Part shown: one piece after another, positions 22,247 to 29,256 of the stretch
Layout: each line of letters opens with the position of its first letter
Numbering within the stretch: position 1 is the stretch's first letter
DNA from: a virus
Length of the DNA: 31,924 nucleotides
Strand: one strand, 5' to 3'
Virus record (IMG/VR): IMGVR_UViG_3300025655_000169
Coordinates: 1-31,924 of that record
Program-made: the position numbers and the translations under genes
The notes under the pieces: generated by a model
The model's database searches: none
The model's input: only the letters and a program-made list of their open reading frames with translations
What the model was told of the DNA's origin: nothing

Positions 22247-24022
22247 TCAGTCCTTGCGGTAGCGTTTTGCCTCGAATCCCGAGGCGGACAAGGGCAGGCC
22301 GGGGGCCCACTCAGGCACACGGGCCAGCCATGTGCTCAGGCCCTCTGCCGTGTATTCCGGGCTGTCGGGCGTCTCGGTGATCACCTCGTCGTGGACGGTG
22401 CCGATGATCCGGTAGCCCGCCTCATCGATCGCTGGCATGTTCGCTGCCATGACGTCGCGCGCGATCGCCTGCACGATGTTCTCGCAGATTTTCCCGCCGA
22501 ATGTGCCGATCGGGGCCCAGGCCTTGCGCGGCCCTTTGCCCTCCTGGGACGGGCCCCAGTAGGTGATGACCTTATCGATGCGGGTGTCGTACTCGCCCTG
22601 GCCCTTGGGGATGCGCCGCGGCACGTCGCGAATCTTTGGATGGTGGTAGTGCAGCCGGCCGCCGGAGGGGAGGTGGACCAGCAGGACGTCGAGGGGCGCC
22701 ACGATGTGCTCGAAAGAGACCTCGCCGCACTCCACTACGGTGTTCGGCTGCACGATCGCTTGGCGCATCGCGTCGTCCAGGTCGCGCCACAGGGCCCGCA
22801 CGCCGGGGTGCCCTTCGCGCCAGCCCTGTTTAATCACGTCCAGCGCCACGTAGACCTCGTCGCTCAGGGCTTCGTAGCGCCCCTGCCTCCGGTCGCGGCA
22901 CAGCGCCCGCGACGCCCGGGCGATCTGGCGCTCTGTTGCCCTGGCCAGGGTCGGTTCGACCAGGGCGTCGAATTCCATCCCGTAGCCCTTACCCATAGCT
23001 ACGTATGCGCCCACGCCGCCCTCGTAGCCGAGGGAGAGCTCCTGCACTTTTCCGATCTGTCGCTCGTCTTTGTCCACGTCCTGGGGCGCCACGCCGAATG
23101 ATTTGGCGAATGCCAGCACGTAGAGGTCGGGCCCGACACCATCGTCATAGGCCTGGAAGGCGTCGAGCTTCCACTGTTCCCCGGCCAGCCACGCCAGCAC
23201 CCGGCCCTCGATATTCGACAGGTCGGAGACCACGAACTTTTTCCCGGGCGGGGCCTTGATCATGCCGCGGATCGTGGAAGCCGCGGCCTCGATGGGGTCC
23301 GCGTAGAGCTCCAGCAGGGACCCGTCGACCATCGCAGCGATGGTAGCGTCGCGCTCCTCGATGGTCTTGAAAGACCCCCGGTACAGGTTTTGCCACTGCA
23401 CCAAGCGCCCGGCCCAGCGCCGTGTGCGCCCGGCGCCGCACCAGGTAAATCCGTTACGGATGCGCCCGCCCACGGCACAGTCGCGCATCTTGCGAAATTT
23501 TGCAGTGCTGGTGCGGCTGCGATCGGCGCGAATCTCCAGCAGCTCCCGGGCCACCGGCGACAGATCGCCGGCCGCAAGGGCTTCCGCCACCGCCGCCTTG
23601 GTCATCTCCGGCAGCTTGGCGTCTTCCTCCAGGTATAGGTACGACAGCAGGGCGTCGCGCTGGGTCGCGCTGGCCAGGGCGCCCCCTGTAAGCTGGTGCG
23701 TGCGCTTGTCCATCTGCGCCTGCGCGTCGCGCACCGCCTGCAGCGCCCCCTCTATGGCCTCCAGGTCAACGGGCAGGCCACGCTGGTTGATCTCATAATC
23801 CAGGACCCAGAGCCGGTGCTCGGGCCCGGTGTAGTTCCAGGTCGGCATCACCTGGTGGCAGCGGCGCATCGCTTCGACATCAACGCGGCAGTAGTTTTTG
23901 AATGCCTCCCAGTCCTGGGGGCTGTCGCCTGGGGCGTGGAAATTACCCTTCTTATCCGGTACGCAGAAATACTGGATCAGGGCCGGGCCGTTGCGCAGCT
24001 TTACCGCTTTTTCCGCCATCAC
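22247..24022 (-). CDS. family A DNA polymerase (C-terminal part of a split exo-pol)
   Basis: 591 residues from GTG 24022 (or 590 from ATG 24019). Exo III of the 3'-5' exonuclease (YCRVD, Y44/D48) is at the N-terminus; motif A SDLSNIEGR (D267), motif B RQIGKVQELSLGY (R321, K325, Y333) and motif C VHDE (H544-E546) are intact, so the polymerase site looks functional. Exo I and II are in the separate ORF 24019-24363, in the -1 frame relationship, overlapping as GTGATGG. Joined, the protein would be about 704 residues, close to single-chain phage relatives. Either a frameshift or a real two-gene exonuclease explains this. It replicates phage DNA, with the helicases, ssDNA-binding protein and nucleases nearby. 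Confidence 0.92.
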   Translation of the reverse strand: MMAEKAVKLRNGPALIQYFCVPDKKGNFHAPGDSPQDWEAFKNYCRVDVEAMRRCHQVMPTWNYTGPEHRLWVLDYEINQRGLPVDLEAIEGALQAVRDAQAQMDKRTHQLTGGALASATQRDALLSYLYLEEDAKLPEMTKAAVAEALAAGDLSPVARELLEIRADRSRTSTAKFRKMRDCAVGGRIRNGFTWCGAGRTRRWAGRLVQWQNLYRGSFKTIEERDATIAAMVDGSLLELYADPIEAAASTIRGMIKAPPGKKFVVSDLSNIEGRVLAWLAGEQWKLDAFQAYDDGVGPDLYVLAFAKSFGVAPQDVDKDERQIGKVQELSLGYEGGVGAYVAMGKGYGMEFDALVEPTLARATERQIARASRALCRDRRQGRYEALSDEVYVALDVIKQGWREGHPGVRALWRDLDDAMRQAIVQPNTVVECGEVSFEHIVAPLDVLLVHLPSGGRLHYHHPKIRDVPRRIPKGQGEYDTRIDKVITYWGPSQEGKGPRKAWAPIGTFGGKICENIVQAIARDVMAANMPAIDEAGYRIIGTVHDEVITETPDSPEYTAEGLSTWLARVPEWAPGLPLSASGFEAKRYRKD

Positions 24023-24363
24023 AATACCCTGGATAGTGTCGCCAGATCAGCCGGCAGGCCGAGCGAGCGGGCCTGCGCGGCGGTGTCGTGCCACCGCTCG
24101 ATCGGCGTAGGGAGCCCCAGCGCGTGCTCCAGCACGGCCTTGTCGAATGGCACGTTGTGAGCTATGAGCAGCACGGCGTCGTCGCAGAGCAGGTCCCGCA
24201 ACCGCGCGGGCATGCGCTCGGTCTGGCACTCCCACAGTTGCACCGGTTCGTCGCCCACGGCCCAGGCCATGAGGATCGCCTCGCAGTCCCGGGTGTAGAC
24301 GTCGCCGCCGCGGGTCCTAATATTTACCCGGGAACGGGTTTCGAAGTCGAGGTATAGGTTCAT
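24019..24363 (-). CDS. 3'-5' exonuclease N-terminal fragment of the DNA polymerase (Exo I and II)
   Basis: 114 residues, ATG 24363 in ATGA with the upstream gene. It begins with YLDFETRS (Exo I; D6 and E8 as likely metal ligands) and includes IAHNVPFDKAVLE (Exo II). It ends SLGLPADLATLSRVL, exactly where relatives continue into the segment found at the start of the polymerase ORF. The stop TGA overlaps the polymerase start. Alone it lacks Exo III and cannot form a full proofreading site, so it must either join the polymerase by frameshift or assemble with it as a separate chain, or it is broken. A single missing base is an alternative explanation. Confidence 0.85.
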   Translation of the reverse strand: MNLYLDFETRSRVNIRTRGGDVYTRDCEAILMAWAVGDEPVQLWECQTERMPARLRDLLCDDAVLLIAHNVPFDKAVLEHALGLPTPIERWHDTAAQARSLGLPADLATLSRVL

Positions 24364-25112
24364 GTCACGGAGTACTCCTGCTCAGGGCCTTCTTTCCAAG
24401 CGCACACCACGGTGGGTTTGACCCACCAGCGCCTGCCAGTTTTGTGGGACTGGCGCCAGTGCCCGCGGCGCATGTGCGCGCAGGGGCTGGCGTGGGTGCC
24501 GCCCAGATCATTCCCGGCGGCGACCGTACGGGCGCCGATGCGCACGGTCCTGTAAAGGGTGCGCAGGGCCTTTCCTCTGGCTTTGCCTGGGGACCGGATT
24601 GGCGGCGCATCGATTACGGTGGTCTCGGCGTTGATAGCATCCAGGGCCCGCCGTACGGAGACCGCTAACAGCTGCACCACCTCTTCAAGGGGCAGGCGTT
24701 CCACGGGTGTCATAACAACGCAGTGCATCAGCTCGGTTGTTGGTGCGCCAACGATCCCCTCCGGCCAGTTAAGCACCGCGGCGCTGCCAAGGCGCGGGGC
24801 TTCCCCATCGACGAGCATAAACATGAAGATGTGCCGTGAGACACCATCGTCGGAGTCCGCGACGAGGAGAGCGATGTCGCGGTCCTCCAGCCAGACCCTT
24901 TGGTACGGCAAGGGTGATATGAGGCGCCCTCCTACCGGGGTATCCGGCAAATCGTCGATCGGCCTATCGAACTTGAATGGGACGCAGTCATCCGCGAACG
25001 CCTCTAGCTGGCGCACTAACCGTACGGGGTCATCGAGGGAATCTAACATGGTCTCGGAGGCTACTATGCGACCTGCCCGCAGCCCCCGACGTAGCTTCTT
25101 CAGCTGACTCAT
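24360..25112 (-). CDS. mobile-element hypothetical protein with RRGHW...WVKPTVV motif
   Basis: 250 residues. The start at 25112 is chosen because GGAGG lies six bases upstream and the ATG overlaps the stop of a small membrane ORF (ATGA); a second ATG four codons upstream lacks this. The N-terminal part is mixed helix/beta. The C-terminus has GGTHASPCAHMRRGHWR followed by RRWWVKPTVV, a motif I know from uncharacterised proteins of phages, plasmids and prophages. The Cys and His residues here (C-A-H, R-G-H) hint at metal or nucleic-acid contact. It precedes the exonuclease/polymerase genes. Function unknown. Confidence 0.6.
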   Translation of the reverse strand: MSQLKKLRRGLRAGRIVASETMLDSLDDPVRLVRQLEAFADDCVPFKFDRPIDDLPDTPVGGRLISPLPYQRVWLEDRDIALLVADSDDGVSRHIFMFMLVDGEAPRLGSAAVLNWPEGIVGAPTTELMHCVVMTPVERLPLEEVVQLLAVSVRRALDAINAETTVIDAPPIRSPGKARGKALRTLYRTVRIGARTVAAGNDLGGTHASPCAHMRRGHWRQSHKTGRRWWVKPTVVCAWKEGPEQEYSVT

Positions 25113-25255
25113 CGTATCCTCCAAAGGTATGCCGCCGCGGCGAATACCGCAGCAAGCATCAACCTCGGCCTGGTCCCGCTGATGGCCCAGCGCACTATCT
25201 GCACCAGGGCCACCAGCAGGGCCAGTTTACCTGCCAGTGCCAGGCCGAGGATCAG
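25109..25255 (-). CDS. small two-helix membrane protein (non-ATG start)
   Basis: A 48-residue frame fits exactly between its neighbours. It starts at CTG 25255, overlapping the stop of the ssDNA-binding gene, with GAGGA upstream, and ends at the ATGA that starts the 250-residue gene. The sequence has two hydrophobic stretches (LILGLALAGKLALLVALV and LMLAAVFAAAAYLW) joined by a basic loop (VRWAISGTRPR), consistent with an inner-membrane hairpin with a positive cytoplasmic loop. CTG starts are rare, so an internal GTG may be used instead. No family recognised; a holin-like or membrane-anchoring role is only a guess. Confidence 0.5.
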   Translation of the reverse strand: MILGLALAGKLALLVALVQIVRWAISGTRPRLMLAAVFAAAAYLWRIR

Positions 25256-25794
25256 GCGAAAACGTCCTCTTCTTCCTCCTCGTCGAAGGCTTCGAACATC
25301 TCATCGGCCATGGCCGGGCGCGCGGCGCCGAAGCGCTCTCCCTCTCCGTAGTACTGGACACCCATCAGCTGGGCGTTGATGCCCTTTCCATACTGATTGT
25401 CCTGGGCCCAGATCGAGATGTAGCAGACCACCTCGCAGCCGGCGTAAAGCAGCCCGGAGGAACGCCCGACGTTGGTCCTGCCGTCGCGGGCTTTGACGCC
25501 CGGGGGTGCCTCGGAGGAGGCGGACACGTACTTGGTGCCCTCGCCGAACCCTTCGTACTGGGCCTTCTCCTCGCCGTCGTGTAGGAAATACTGGCGCAGC
25601 TGCTGGGCCGGCTTGGTGACCTTGCCGTTCCACTTGGCCTTGCAGACCTCCAGGGCCTTGGCCTCCAGGCGCTCGGCCTGGCCGTCGTTGGCGTCGAAAA
25701 GCACCAGGCAGTTGTACCTGCCCGACTCGGGGTGCGGGTCGAAAATGTTGGGGAAGGCCAGTCGGCCGCGGACTTTTACCAATTCATCACTCAT
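25252..25794 (-). CDS. phage single-stranded DNA-binding protein (DUF2815 / gp2.5-like)
   Basis: 180 residues, ATG 25794, overlapping the upstream gene by 8 bases. VKVRGRLAFPNIFDPHPESG, YNCLVLFDANDG and the conserved GCEVVCYISIWAQDN segment are typical of the DUF2815 OB-fold proteins related to T7 gp2.5. The C-terminus is strongly acidic and ends in an aromatic (FEAFDEEEEEDVFA), the usual tail by which ssDNA-binding proteins contact polymerase and helicase. Its place between the Cas4-like nuclease and polymerase genes supports a replication/recombination role. Confidence 0.88.
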   Translation of the reverse strand: MSDELVKVRGRLAFPNIFDPHPESGRYNCLVLFDANDGQAERLEAKALEVCKAKWNGKVTKPAQQLRQYFLHDGEEKAQYEGFGEGTKYVSASSEAPPGVKARDGRTNVGRSSGLLYAGCEVVCYISIWAQDNQYGKGINAQLMGVQYYGEGERFGAARPAMADEMFEAFDEEEEEDVFA

Positions 25795-26956
25795 CGTTTT
25801 GCTCCAGGTTGTCGAATGCGATTGCTACGGACGGCCGCGGGTCATCTGCCGCGACCAGGGTGGGTTTGCCGGGCGCCTGGGAAATCAGGCCCGACAGTTT
25901 GTTCATCCTGACCTTGCTGAGCACTTTCTCGGCCTGGGATGGGGACAACACTTTGGTGACGTAGGCCTCGTCCTTGCGCAGCCGGAATGTCTTTGTGAGC
26001 ATCCGCTCGACGGCGGCTTCGTCGGTCCACTTGCGGGTGCCCTTTCGCCCGGCCACCAGCTTGAGGCCCGGTATCTCACGCCCGGCCGAGACCTCGTCGC
26101 GACAGTATTCGGCGATCTCGTCGCAGCGCCGCCGGACCAGGTCCAGCTGCAGGTAGAGCTTGCCCAGCTGATCGCGATCCATCGCCGCGAGGGCGCCCAT
26201 GCCGGTCACCTCGGCGACCTCCAGGTCATCGAATACGATCGGCACATTGGCCACGTCAGCCGCGGCCCGGTTGGCCTCGGCGTAGGTGGTACACTCCGGC
26301 TTACCCTTGCAGAACGTGCAGTGCTCGCCCGCCAGGGACGGGGGGTCCTCGCGCTGGGCCTCCTCGTAGGCGGCGGACAGCGGCCCCTCGGCCCAGGCGC
26401 GCAGCTCATCGGTCGACAGGATCGCCGTGTCGACGTGGTCAAGCGGGGGCTGGACGATTACCAGCTCCACCTCGGCCACGTCGCACAAGTCAGCGGTCGC
26501 CTCGAGCATCCCGACCGCATAGGCGGGCAGCCCGGAGTCCAGGGCCGTCACCCGATGGCCGCGCCCGAACTTGGCGTCGAGCACGACCAGCCGCTCGTCG
26601 ACGACATCGAGCACGGCGGCATCCAGGTGGCCGTAGCCGCCGGGCACGTAGCGGTCGTAGTTGACCTCCTCCTCGATAAACTGCAGACCGGGGTACGCCT
26701 TCACCTTGTCGACGTAGACCTGGACCTCGGCAGCGAACTCGGCGTCGACGTTGTGGCCGTTGAAACGCTGGCCGATGCGGTCCTTCGCGTCGCCGCCGTT
26801 TCGCAGGACGTCCTCGGCGCAGTCGTGCCGGGCCGTCCCCGCCTCGGCGTAGCTCGAGGACCGGCCTGCCTTACCGTCCTCTAGCCGCGCGGACAGGGGG
26901 CAGGCGATCCGTCGCTGGATCACGCTGCCACCCCAGAGACTGTGGGCGCGGGTCAT
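25787..26956 (-). CDS. Cas4/RecB-like PD-(D/E)xK nuclease with Fe-S cysteines (DUF2800 type)
   Basis: 389 residues from ATG 26956 (ATGA with the upstream gene). GYGHLDAAVLD (H110, D112) and VLDAK (D127, K129) form the catalytic core of the RecB-type exonuclease fold. C19 and the cluster C213, C216 and C222 (HCTFCKGKPEC) are placed as in Cas4 and AddB, where four Cys hold a 4Fe-4S cluster. The C-terminal part is helical. DUF2800 nucleases commonly lie beside DUF2815 ssDNA-binding genes in phages, as here, suggesting 5'/3' end resection for recombination. Confidence 0.88.
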   Translation of the reverse strand: MTRAHSLWGGSVIQRRIACPLSARLEDGKAGRSSSYAEAGTARHDCAEDVLRNGGDAKDRIGQRFNGHNVDAEFAAEVQVYVDKVKAYPGLQFIEEEVNYDRYVPGGYGHLDAAVLDVVDERLVVLDAKFGRGHRVTALDSGLPAYAVGMLEATADLCDVAEVELVIVQPPLDHVDTAILSTDELRAWAEGPLSAAYEEAQREDPPSLAGEHCTFCKGKPECTTYAEANRAAADVANVPIVFDDLEVAEVTGMGALAAMDRDQLGKLYLQLDLVRRRCDEIAEYCRDEVSAGREIPGLKLVAGRKGTRKWTDEAAVERMLTKTFRLRKDEAYVTKVLSPSQAEKVLSKVRMNKLSGLISQAPGKPTLVAADDPRPSVAIAFDNLEQNDE

Positions 26957-27306
26957 GGCATGGCCTCCTGCAGGGCCTTGAGCACACACGCGCGCTTGTC
27001 CTCGGGCACCTGGCTGATCTTGCAGGGTTCGATGCCGCAGGCCTCATAGATCGAGGCCAGGATTTCGCGGGCCTCGGCGCCACCGACGGCCCTGTTCAGG
27101 GCCATCCCGGCCTGCACGACGACGGAGGCCTCGGGGACCTCGGCGGGCTTGCTGGGCTTGCTGGGCTTGCTGGGCTTGCTGGGCTCGGCGCCCTTGCTGG
27201 GCTTTGCCTCGGGAGGCGACGCGGGCTGCCCTGAAGGCGCGGAAGCGACGGCCTCGGACAGACGATTGATGGCCGTGACGAGGTCCATTAACACATTTTC
27301 GATCAT
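26953..27306 (-). CDS. hypothetical protein with SKP repeat linker
   Basis: 117 residues, ATG 27306 preceded by GGAG. N-terminal helix (MIENVLMDLVTAINRLSEAV), then a Pro/Ser/Lys-rich linker with four SKP units, then a C-terminal helical domain (VVVQAGMALNRAVGGAEARE; ACVLKALQEAMP). Helix-linker-helix proteins of this sort, with a conserved C-terminal helical domain, often precede the Cas4-like nuclease in phage clusters. The Lys-rich linker may bind DNA. The role is unknown. Confidence 0.55.
   Translation of the reverse strand: MIENVLMDLVTAINRLSEAVASAPSGQPASPPEAKPSKGAEPSKPSKPSKPSKPAEVPEASVVVQAGMALNRAVGGAEAREILASIYEACGIEPCKISQVPEDKRACVLKALQEAMP
27145..27180 (-). repeat. 9-bp tandem repeat (SKP)4
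   Basis: Four perfect copies of the plus-strand unit GGGCTTGCT encode Ser-Lys-Pro four times in the minus-strand gene at 26953-27306; a fifth copy is imperfect. Perfect identity points to recent slippage. It forms a basic flexible linker. Confidence 0.85.
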
Positions 27307-27425
27307 TGTTGTCTCCGACGGTTTCTGCCCTTCACATCGGGCAGGTGGTCGGCCAGCCAAGCCCCGACGGTAAGCACCGCCAGGACCATGGCCAGCCAGA
27401 GGATTATCAGGAAAAGGTTGCCCAC
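27303..27425 (-). CDS. small single-helix membrane protein (40 aa)
   Basis: 40 residues from GTG 27425, with AAGGA six bases upstream, ending at the ATGA of the next gene. The sequence is one membrane helix (LFLIILWLAMVLAVLTVGAWL) followed by a basic tail (KGRNRRRQQ), indicating N-out/C-in topology or a peripheral cytoplasmic tail. It exactly fills the space between two genes. No family recognised; Rz-like or inhibitor-like roles cannot be claimed. Confidence 0.6.
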   Translation of the reverse strand: MGNLFLIILWLAMVLAVLTVGAWLADHLPDVKGRNRRRQQ

Positions 27426-27434
27426 GATCAGTCC

Positions 27435-27713
27435 TTAGCTGATCTTGGACACGCGCACGCTCACCACGGTGCTGTGCCGGGTGTGCGCGGTGACCAGCTG
27501 GCGGGACGGCCGGAGCTTGGCCGCGACGGCCTTCCAGTCGACCGAATCACGGTCGCTGGAGATTACGGTAGCCCGGAAGTTCAGGCCGATCGGGTCGGCG
27601 CCGGCCTTCAGCGCTTCGGCGAGGTCCTTCTCCAGGGCCTGGAGGCGCTTCACCTCGGCGCGGATTTCGGCCAGTTGGTCGGCACGGGGCAGGGAAAAAA
27701 TGGATGCGTTCAT
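27435..27713 (-). CDS. phage-type hypothetical protein, first gene of a promoter cassette
   Basis: 92 residues, ATG 27713, with AGGA upstream. Helical N-terminus (LPRADQLAEIRAEVKRLQALEKDLAEAL) then a compact part with VDWKAVAAKLRPSRQLVTAHT and VVSVRVSKIS. I have seen this pattern in small proteins of phage replication clusters. It is the first gene after the operator-controlled promoter at 27761-27789, so it and the replication block downstream are probably controlled together. The biochemical role is unknown. Confidence 0.6.
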   Translation of the reverse strand: MNASIFSLPRADQLAEIRAEVKRLQALEKDLAEALKAGADPIGLNFRATVISSDRDSVDWKAVAAKLRPSRQLVTAHTRHSTVVSVRVSKIS

Positions 27714-27717
27714 TTAG

Positions 27718-27746
27718 CGTTCCTCGTTAGTCGTTCGTCGTTCGGT
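27718..27746 (-). promoter_or_regulatory. CGAACGAC-rich leader motif, copy 1
   Basis: On the minus strand the leader reads ACCGAACGACGAACGACTAA followed by CGAGGAACG, running to just before the start codon and including the AGGA of the ribosome site. Related sequences occupy the same place after the two other operator-controlled promoters. It may be an RNA element or simply part of a duplicated promoter cassette. Confidence 0.55.
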
Positions 27747-27760
27747 ACAGCTTAGGGGTG

Positions 27761-27789
27761 ATTATATGACAGTTTAAAACTGTTTACAA
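27761..27789 (-). promoter_or_regulatory. operator-controlled promoter of the replication operon
   Basis: Minus-strand -35 TTGTAA (27784-27789) and a perfect -10 TATAAT (27761-27766) are 17 bp apart. Between them lies ACAGTTTAAAACTGT (27769-27783), a perfect inverted repeat with 7-bp arms, starting 3 bp from the -10. A protein bound there would block RNA polymerase. The stop codon TAA of the upstream gene falls inside the -35 box. Confidence 0.75.
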
Positions 27790-28044
27790 CTGCGAATTTT
27801 CGGGTATCCAGCACACGCCCATGCGGGCCGCTGAGAGCACGGCCTCAATGGCGCCGCCGCGGGGGATGCGCCGGTTGGCCTCGAATATGTCTACCAGGTC
27901 GTCGGGGTCCAGGCCATGGACATCGGTCAGATACTCCAGGTGGGCCCGCAGCGCCACCTCGCCGCCGGGGTAGCTGCTGGAGTATGCGGCGATGCGCCGC
28001 TCCTGGATGTCCATGGCACGGGCTATGGTCAGGAGCATTTTCAT
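27784..28044 (-). CDS. hypothetical protein
   Basis: 86 residues, ATG 28044 in an ATGA overlap. Helical, with LLTIARAMDIQERRIAAYSS, LRAHLEYLTDVHGLDPDDLV and IPRGGAIEAVLSAARMGVCW. The central part could be a small helix-turn-helix-like or acyl-carrier-like bundle, but no known motif fits. Its TAA stop lies within the -35 box of the replication promoter, so its transcription runs directly into that control region. Confidence 0.5.
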   Translation of the reverse strand: MKMLLTIARAMDIQERRIAAYSSSYPGGEVALRAHLEYLTDVHGLDPDDLVDIFEANRRIPRGGAIEAVLSAARMGVCWIPENSQL

Positions 28045-28382
28045 TTTGTCGCCCTCTTACGGTTGATCACGGGGGCCTCGCGGAGGGCCTCATTAAATGC
28101 CTGCTTACCGATGCGATGGAGCAGGCCCTCGACAGCGGACCTGGCGCACTCCCGCGGGTCGTTCGGCAGCAACTTCGCCGCGCGGCGCAGGGCGTGAAGC
28201 CGGAGCAGTCGAGAGACGACCATACCGCTGGGCTCATGGAGCAGCAGCTCCGGGTGGCCGCCGTCGGCGGCATCCTGGATAAAAAGGCGCTGCTCGATCC
28301 CGTCGACCGTGTACAGCATAACCTTGCCCGTCACCTCGATCGGGGCGCCCTCTTCGAGCGAGCTCAGTATCGTCTTTCTCAT
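28041..28382 (-). CDS. hypothetical protein
   Basis: 113 residues from ATG 28382, chosen because it overlaps the stop of the 57-residue gene (ATGA); a 76-residue upstream extension is Arg/His-rich and covers that gene in another frame. The N-terminal part is beta (GAPIEVTGKVMLYTVDGIEQRLFIQD), and the C-terminal part is basic and helical (LLRLHALRRAAKLL; LLHRIGKQAFNEALRE). No recognised family. A nucleic-acid-binding role is possible from the basic helices. Confidence 0.5.
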   Translation of the reverse strand: MRKTILSSLEEGAPIEVTGKVMLYTVDGIEQRLFIQDAADGGHPELLLHEPSGMVVSRLLRLHALRRAAKLLPNDPRECARSAVEGLLHRIGKQAFNEALREAPVINRKRATK

Positions 28383-28552
28383 GACGCACCCCGCTGCGGG
28401 TACTCGAGCTCCGCGCAGTCGACGGTGATAGGGGCGGGATCGCCCAGCACCGCGGAAATGGTGGTCTCGAATCCGGTGACCCCGACCACTACGTAATACC
28501 CAGTGGAGCCACGGCGACAGACGATGCTGCCGATTTTCGGTGCGTATTTCAT
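28379..28552 (-). CDS. 57-residue hypothetical protein
   Basis: ATG 28552 has GGAGGGG upstream and overlaps the previous stop (ATGA); its own TGA overlaps the next ATG. The sequence is MKYAPKIGSIVCRRGSTGYY, then a beta-rich remainder (VVVGVTGFETTISAVLG; PITVDCAELEYPQ). It looks like a small SH3-like or OB-like barrel with two Cys residues. Its perfect junctions on both sides show it is a real gene despite its size. Function unknown. Confidence 0.65.
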   Translation of the reverse strand: MKYAPKIGSIVCRRGSTGYYVVVGVTGFETTISAVLGDPAPITVDCAELEYPQRGAS

Positions 28553-28896
28553 TGTTCCCCTCCGATAATGTCACCATTGTGGTCGACGTACATGATCGAC
28601 CACCCCTCATCCAGCGCCGCCTGCACGGCGACGCGCTCAGCCTCCCGGGTGTAGCTAACGATCCTGATCGCCCTGGGGTCCCACGCCAGGGCGAGGACCC
28701 GCCGATTCATCTGGCTGGTAAGGGCCGTAGGGTTGCGCTTCCACGGCGACAGCAACAGCCGCTTGGTCGCCCTGGCGTGCTCGACGTAGGCGCTGGCCTT
28801 CGCCCAAAGGGCTCGCTCGCCGACCTCGGGGCACCAGTTGGCCGCGGGGGCCCCGTTCTCGCCGTACCTCTTCACCAGTGCGCGCGGTGCGTTCAT
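28549..28896 (-). CDS. hypothetical protein
   Basis: 115 residues, ATG 28896 in an ATGA overlap. Basic N-terminal half (ALVKRYGENGAPAANW; YVEHARATKRLLLSPWKRNP) and a C-terminal part of alternating strand and helix (ALAWDPRAIRIVSYTREAER; AALDEGWSIMYVDHNGD). The end of the protein could be a small Rossmann-like or nucleotide-binding piece, but no motif is certain. Function unknown. Confidence 0.5.
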   Translation of the reverse strand: MNAPRALVKRYGENGAPAANWCPEVGERALWAKASAYVEHARATKRLLLSPWKRNPTALTSQMNRRVLALAWDPRAIRIVSYTREAERVAVQAALDEGWSIMYVDHNGDIIGGEQ

Positions 28897-29198
28897 GGTC
28901 TATCCCCCAACAGGCAACCGCAGAAAGTGCCGCGGCACGGCTCCAGGCGACTGCTGGCGGCGCGCTCGGCGACGTCCGCAGCGTCGATGCACAGCAGACT
29001 GTGCGGGCCGTCGGTGAAGTGCATGCCGATCGGTGCCATTAGCTCGAAGCTAAAGTCGGCATCGTCCACCAGGGCCTCGACGGCGCACCGTGTACCATCG
29101 ACGTCCTGCCACCCGGCCAGGGGGTAGGCTACGGGGCTGCCGTCGCCATAGAACAGGCTTGCATACTCGTCGCGCTCTTGTCGTGTCGCATCTATCAT
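28893..29198 (-). CDS. hypothetical protein, first gene of the second promoter cassette
   Basis: 101 residues from ATG 29198. An upstream ATG at 29228 overlaps the -10 box, so transcripts would lack it; ATG 29198 has GAGGA eight bases upstream within the shared leader. The sequence is acidic (DYE- and D-rich) with ERDEYASLFYGDGSPVAYPL, VDGTRCAVEALVDDADFSFE and a Cys-rich end (CRGTFCGCLLGD). Small acidic early phage proteins sometimes inhibit host functions, but nothing here proves that. Confidence 0.55.
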   Translation of the reverse strand: MIDATRQERDEYASLFYGDGSPVAYPLAGWQDVDGTRCAVEALVDDADFSFELMAPIGMHFTDGPHSLLCIDAADVAERAASSRLEPCRGTFCGCLLGDRP

Positions 29199-29220
29199 CT
29201 GTCGGTCCTCGTTTGTCGGT
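29199..29220 (-). promoter_or_regulatory. CGAACGAC-rich leader motif, copy 2
   Basis: The minus strand reads ACCGACAAACGAGGACCGAC before ATG 29198. It is related to the leaders at 27718 and 31231, with the same ACCGA and AACGA parts, and contains the GAGGA ribosome site. Confidence 0.5.
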
Positions 29221-29226
29221 AGGGGC

Positions 29227-29256
29227 ATCTTATGACAGCATAAGGCTGTCAGTCAA
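29227..29256 (-). promoter_or_regulatory. operator-controlled promoter of the 101-aa gene operon
   Basis: Minus-strand -35 TTGACT (29251-29256) and -10 TAAGAT (29227-29232) are 18 bp apart. The operator ACAGCATAAGGCTGT (29235-29249) fills the spacer and starts 3 bp from the -10, as in the promoters at 27761 and 31258. Five base pairs of each arm match. Confidence 0.75.

Noticed and set aside
21605-23101. 498-codon plus-strand frame opposite the polymerase
   Set aside because: It runs antisense to polymerase motifs A, B and C and crosses several minus genes with well-fitted ATGA junctions.
25472-26884. 470-codon plus-strand frame opposite the Cas4-like nuclease
   Set aside because: Antisense to the catalytic and Cys motifs; Leu/Gly/Val-rich composition without domains.
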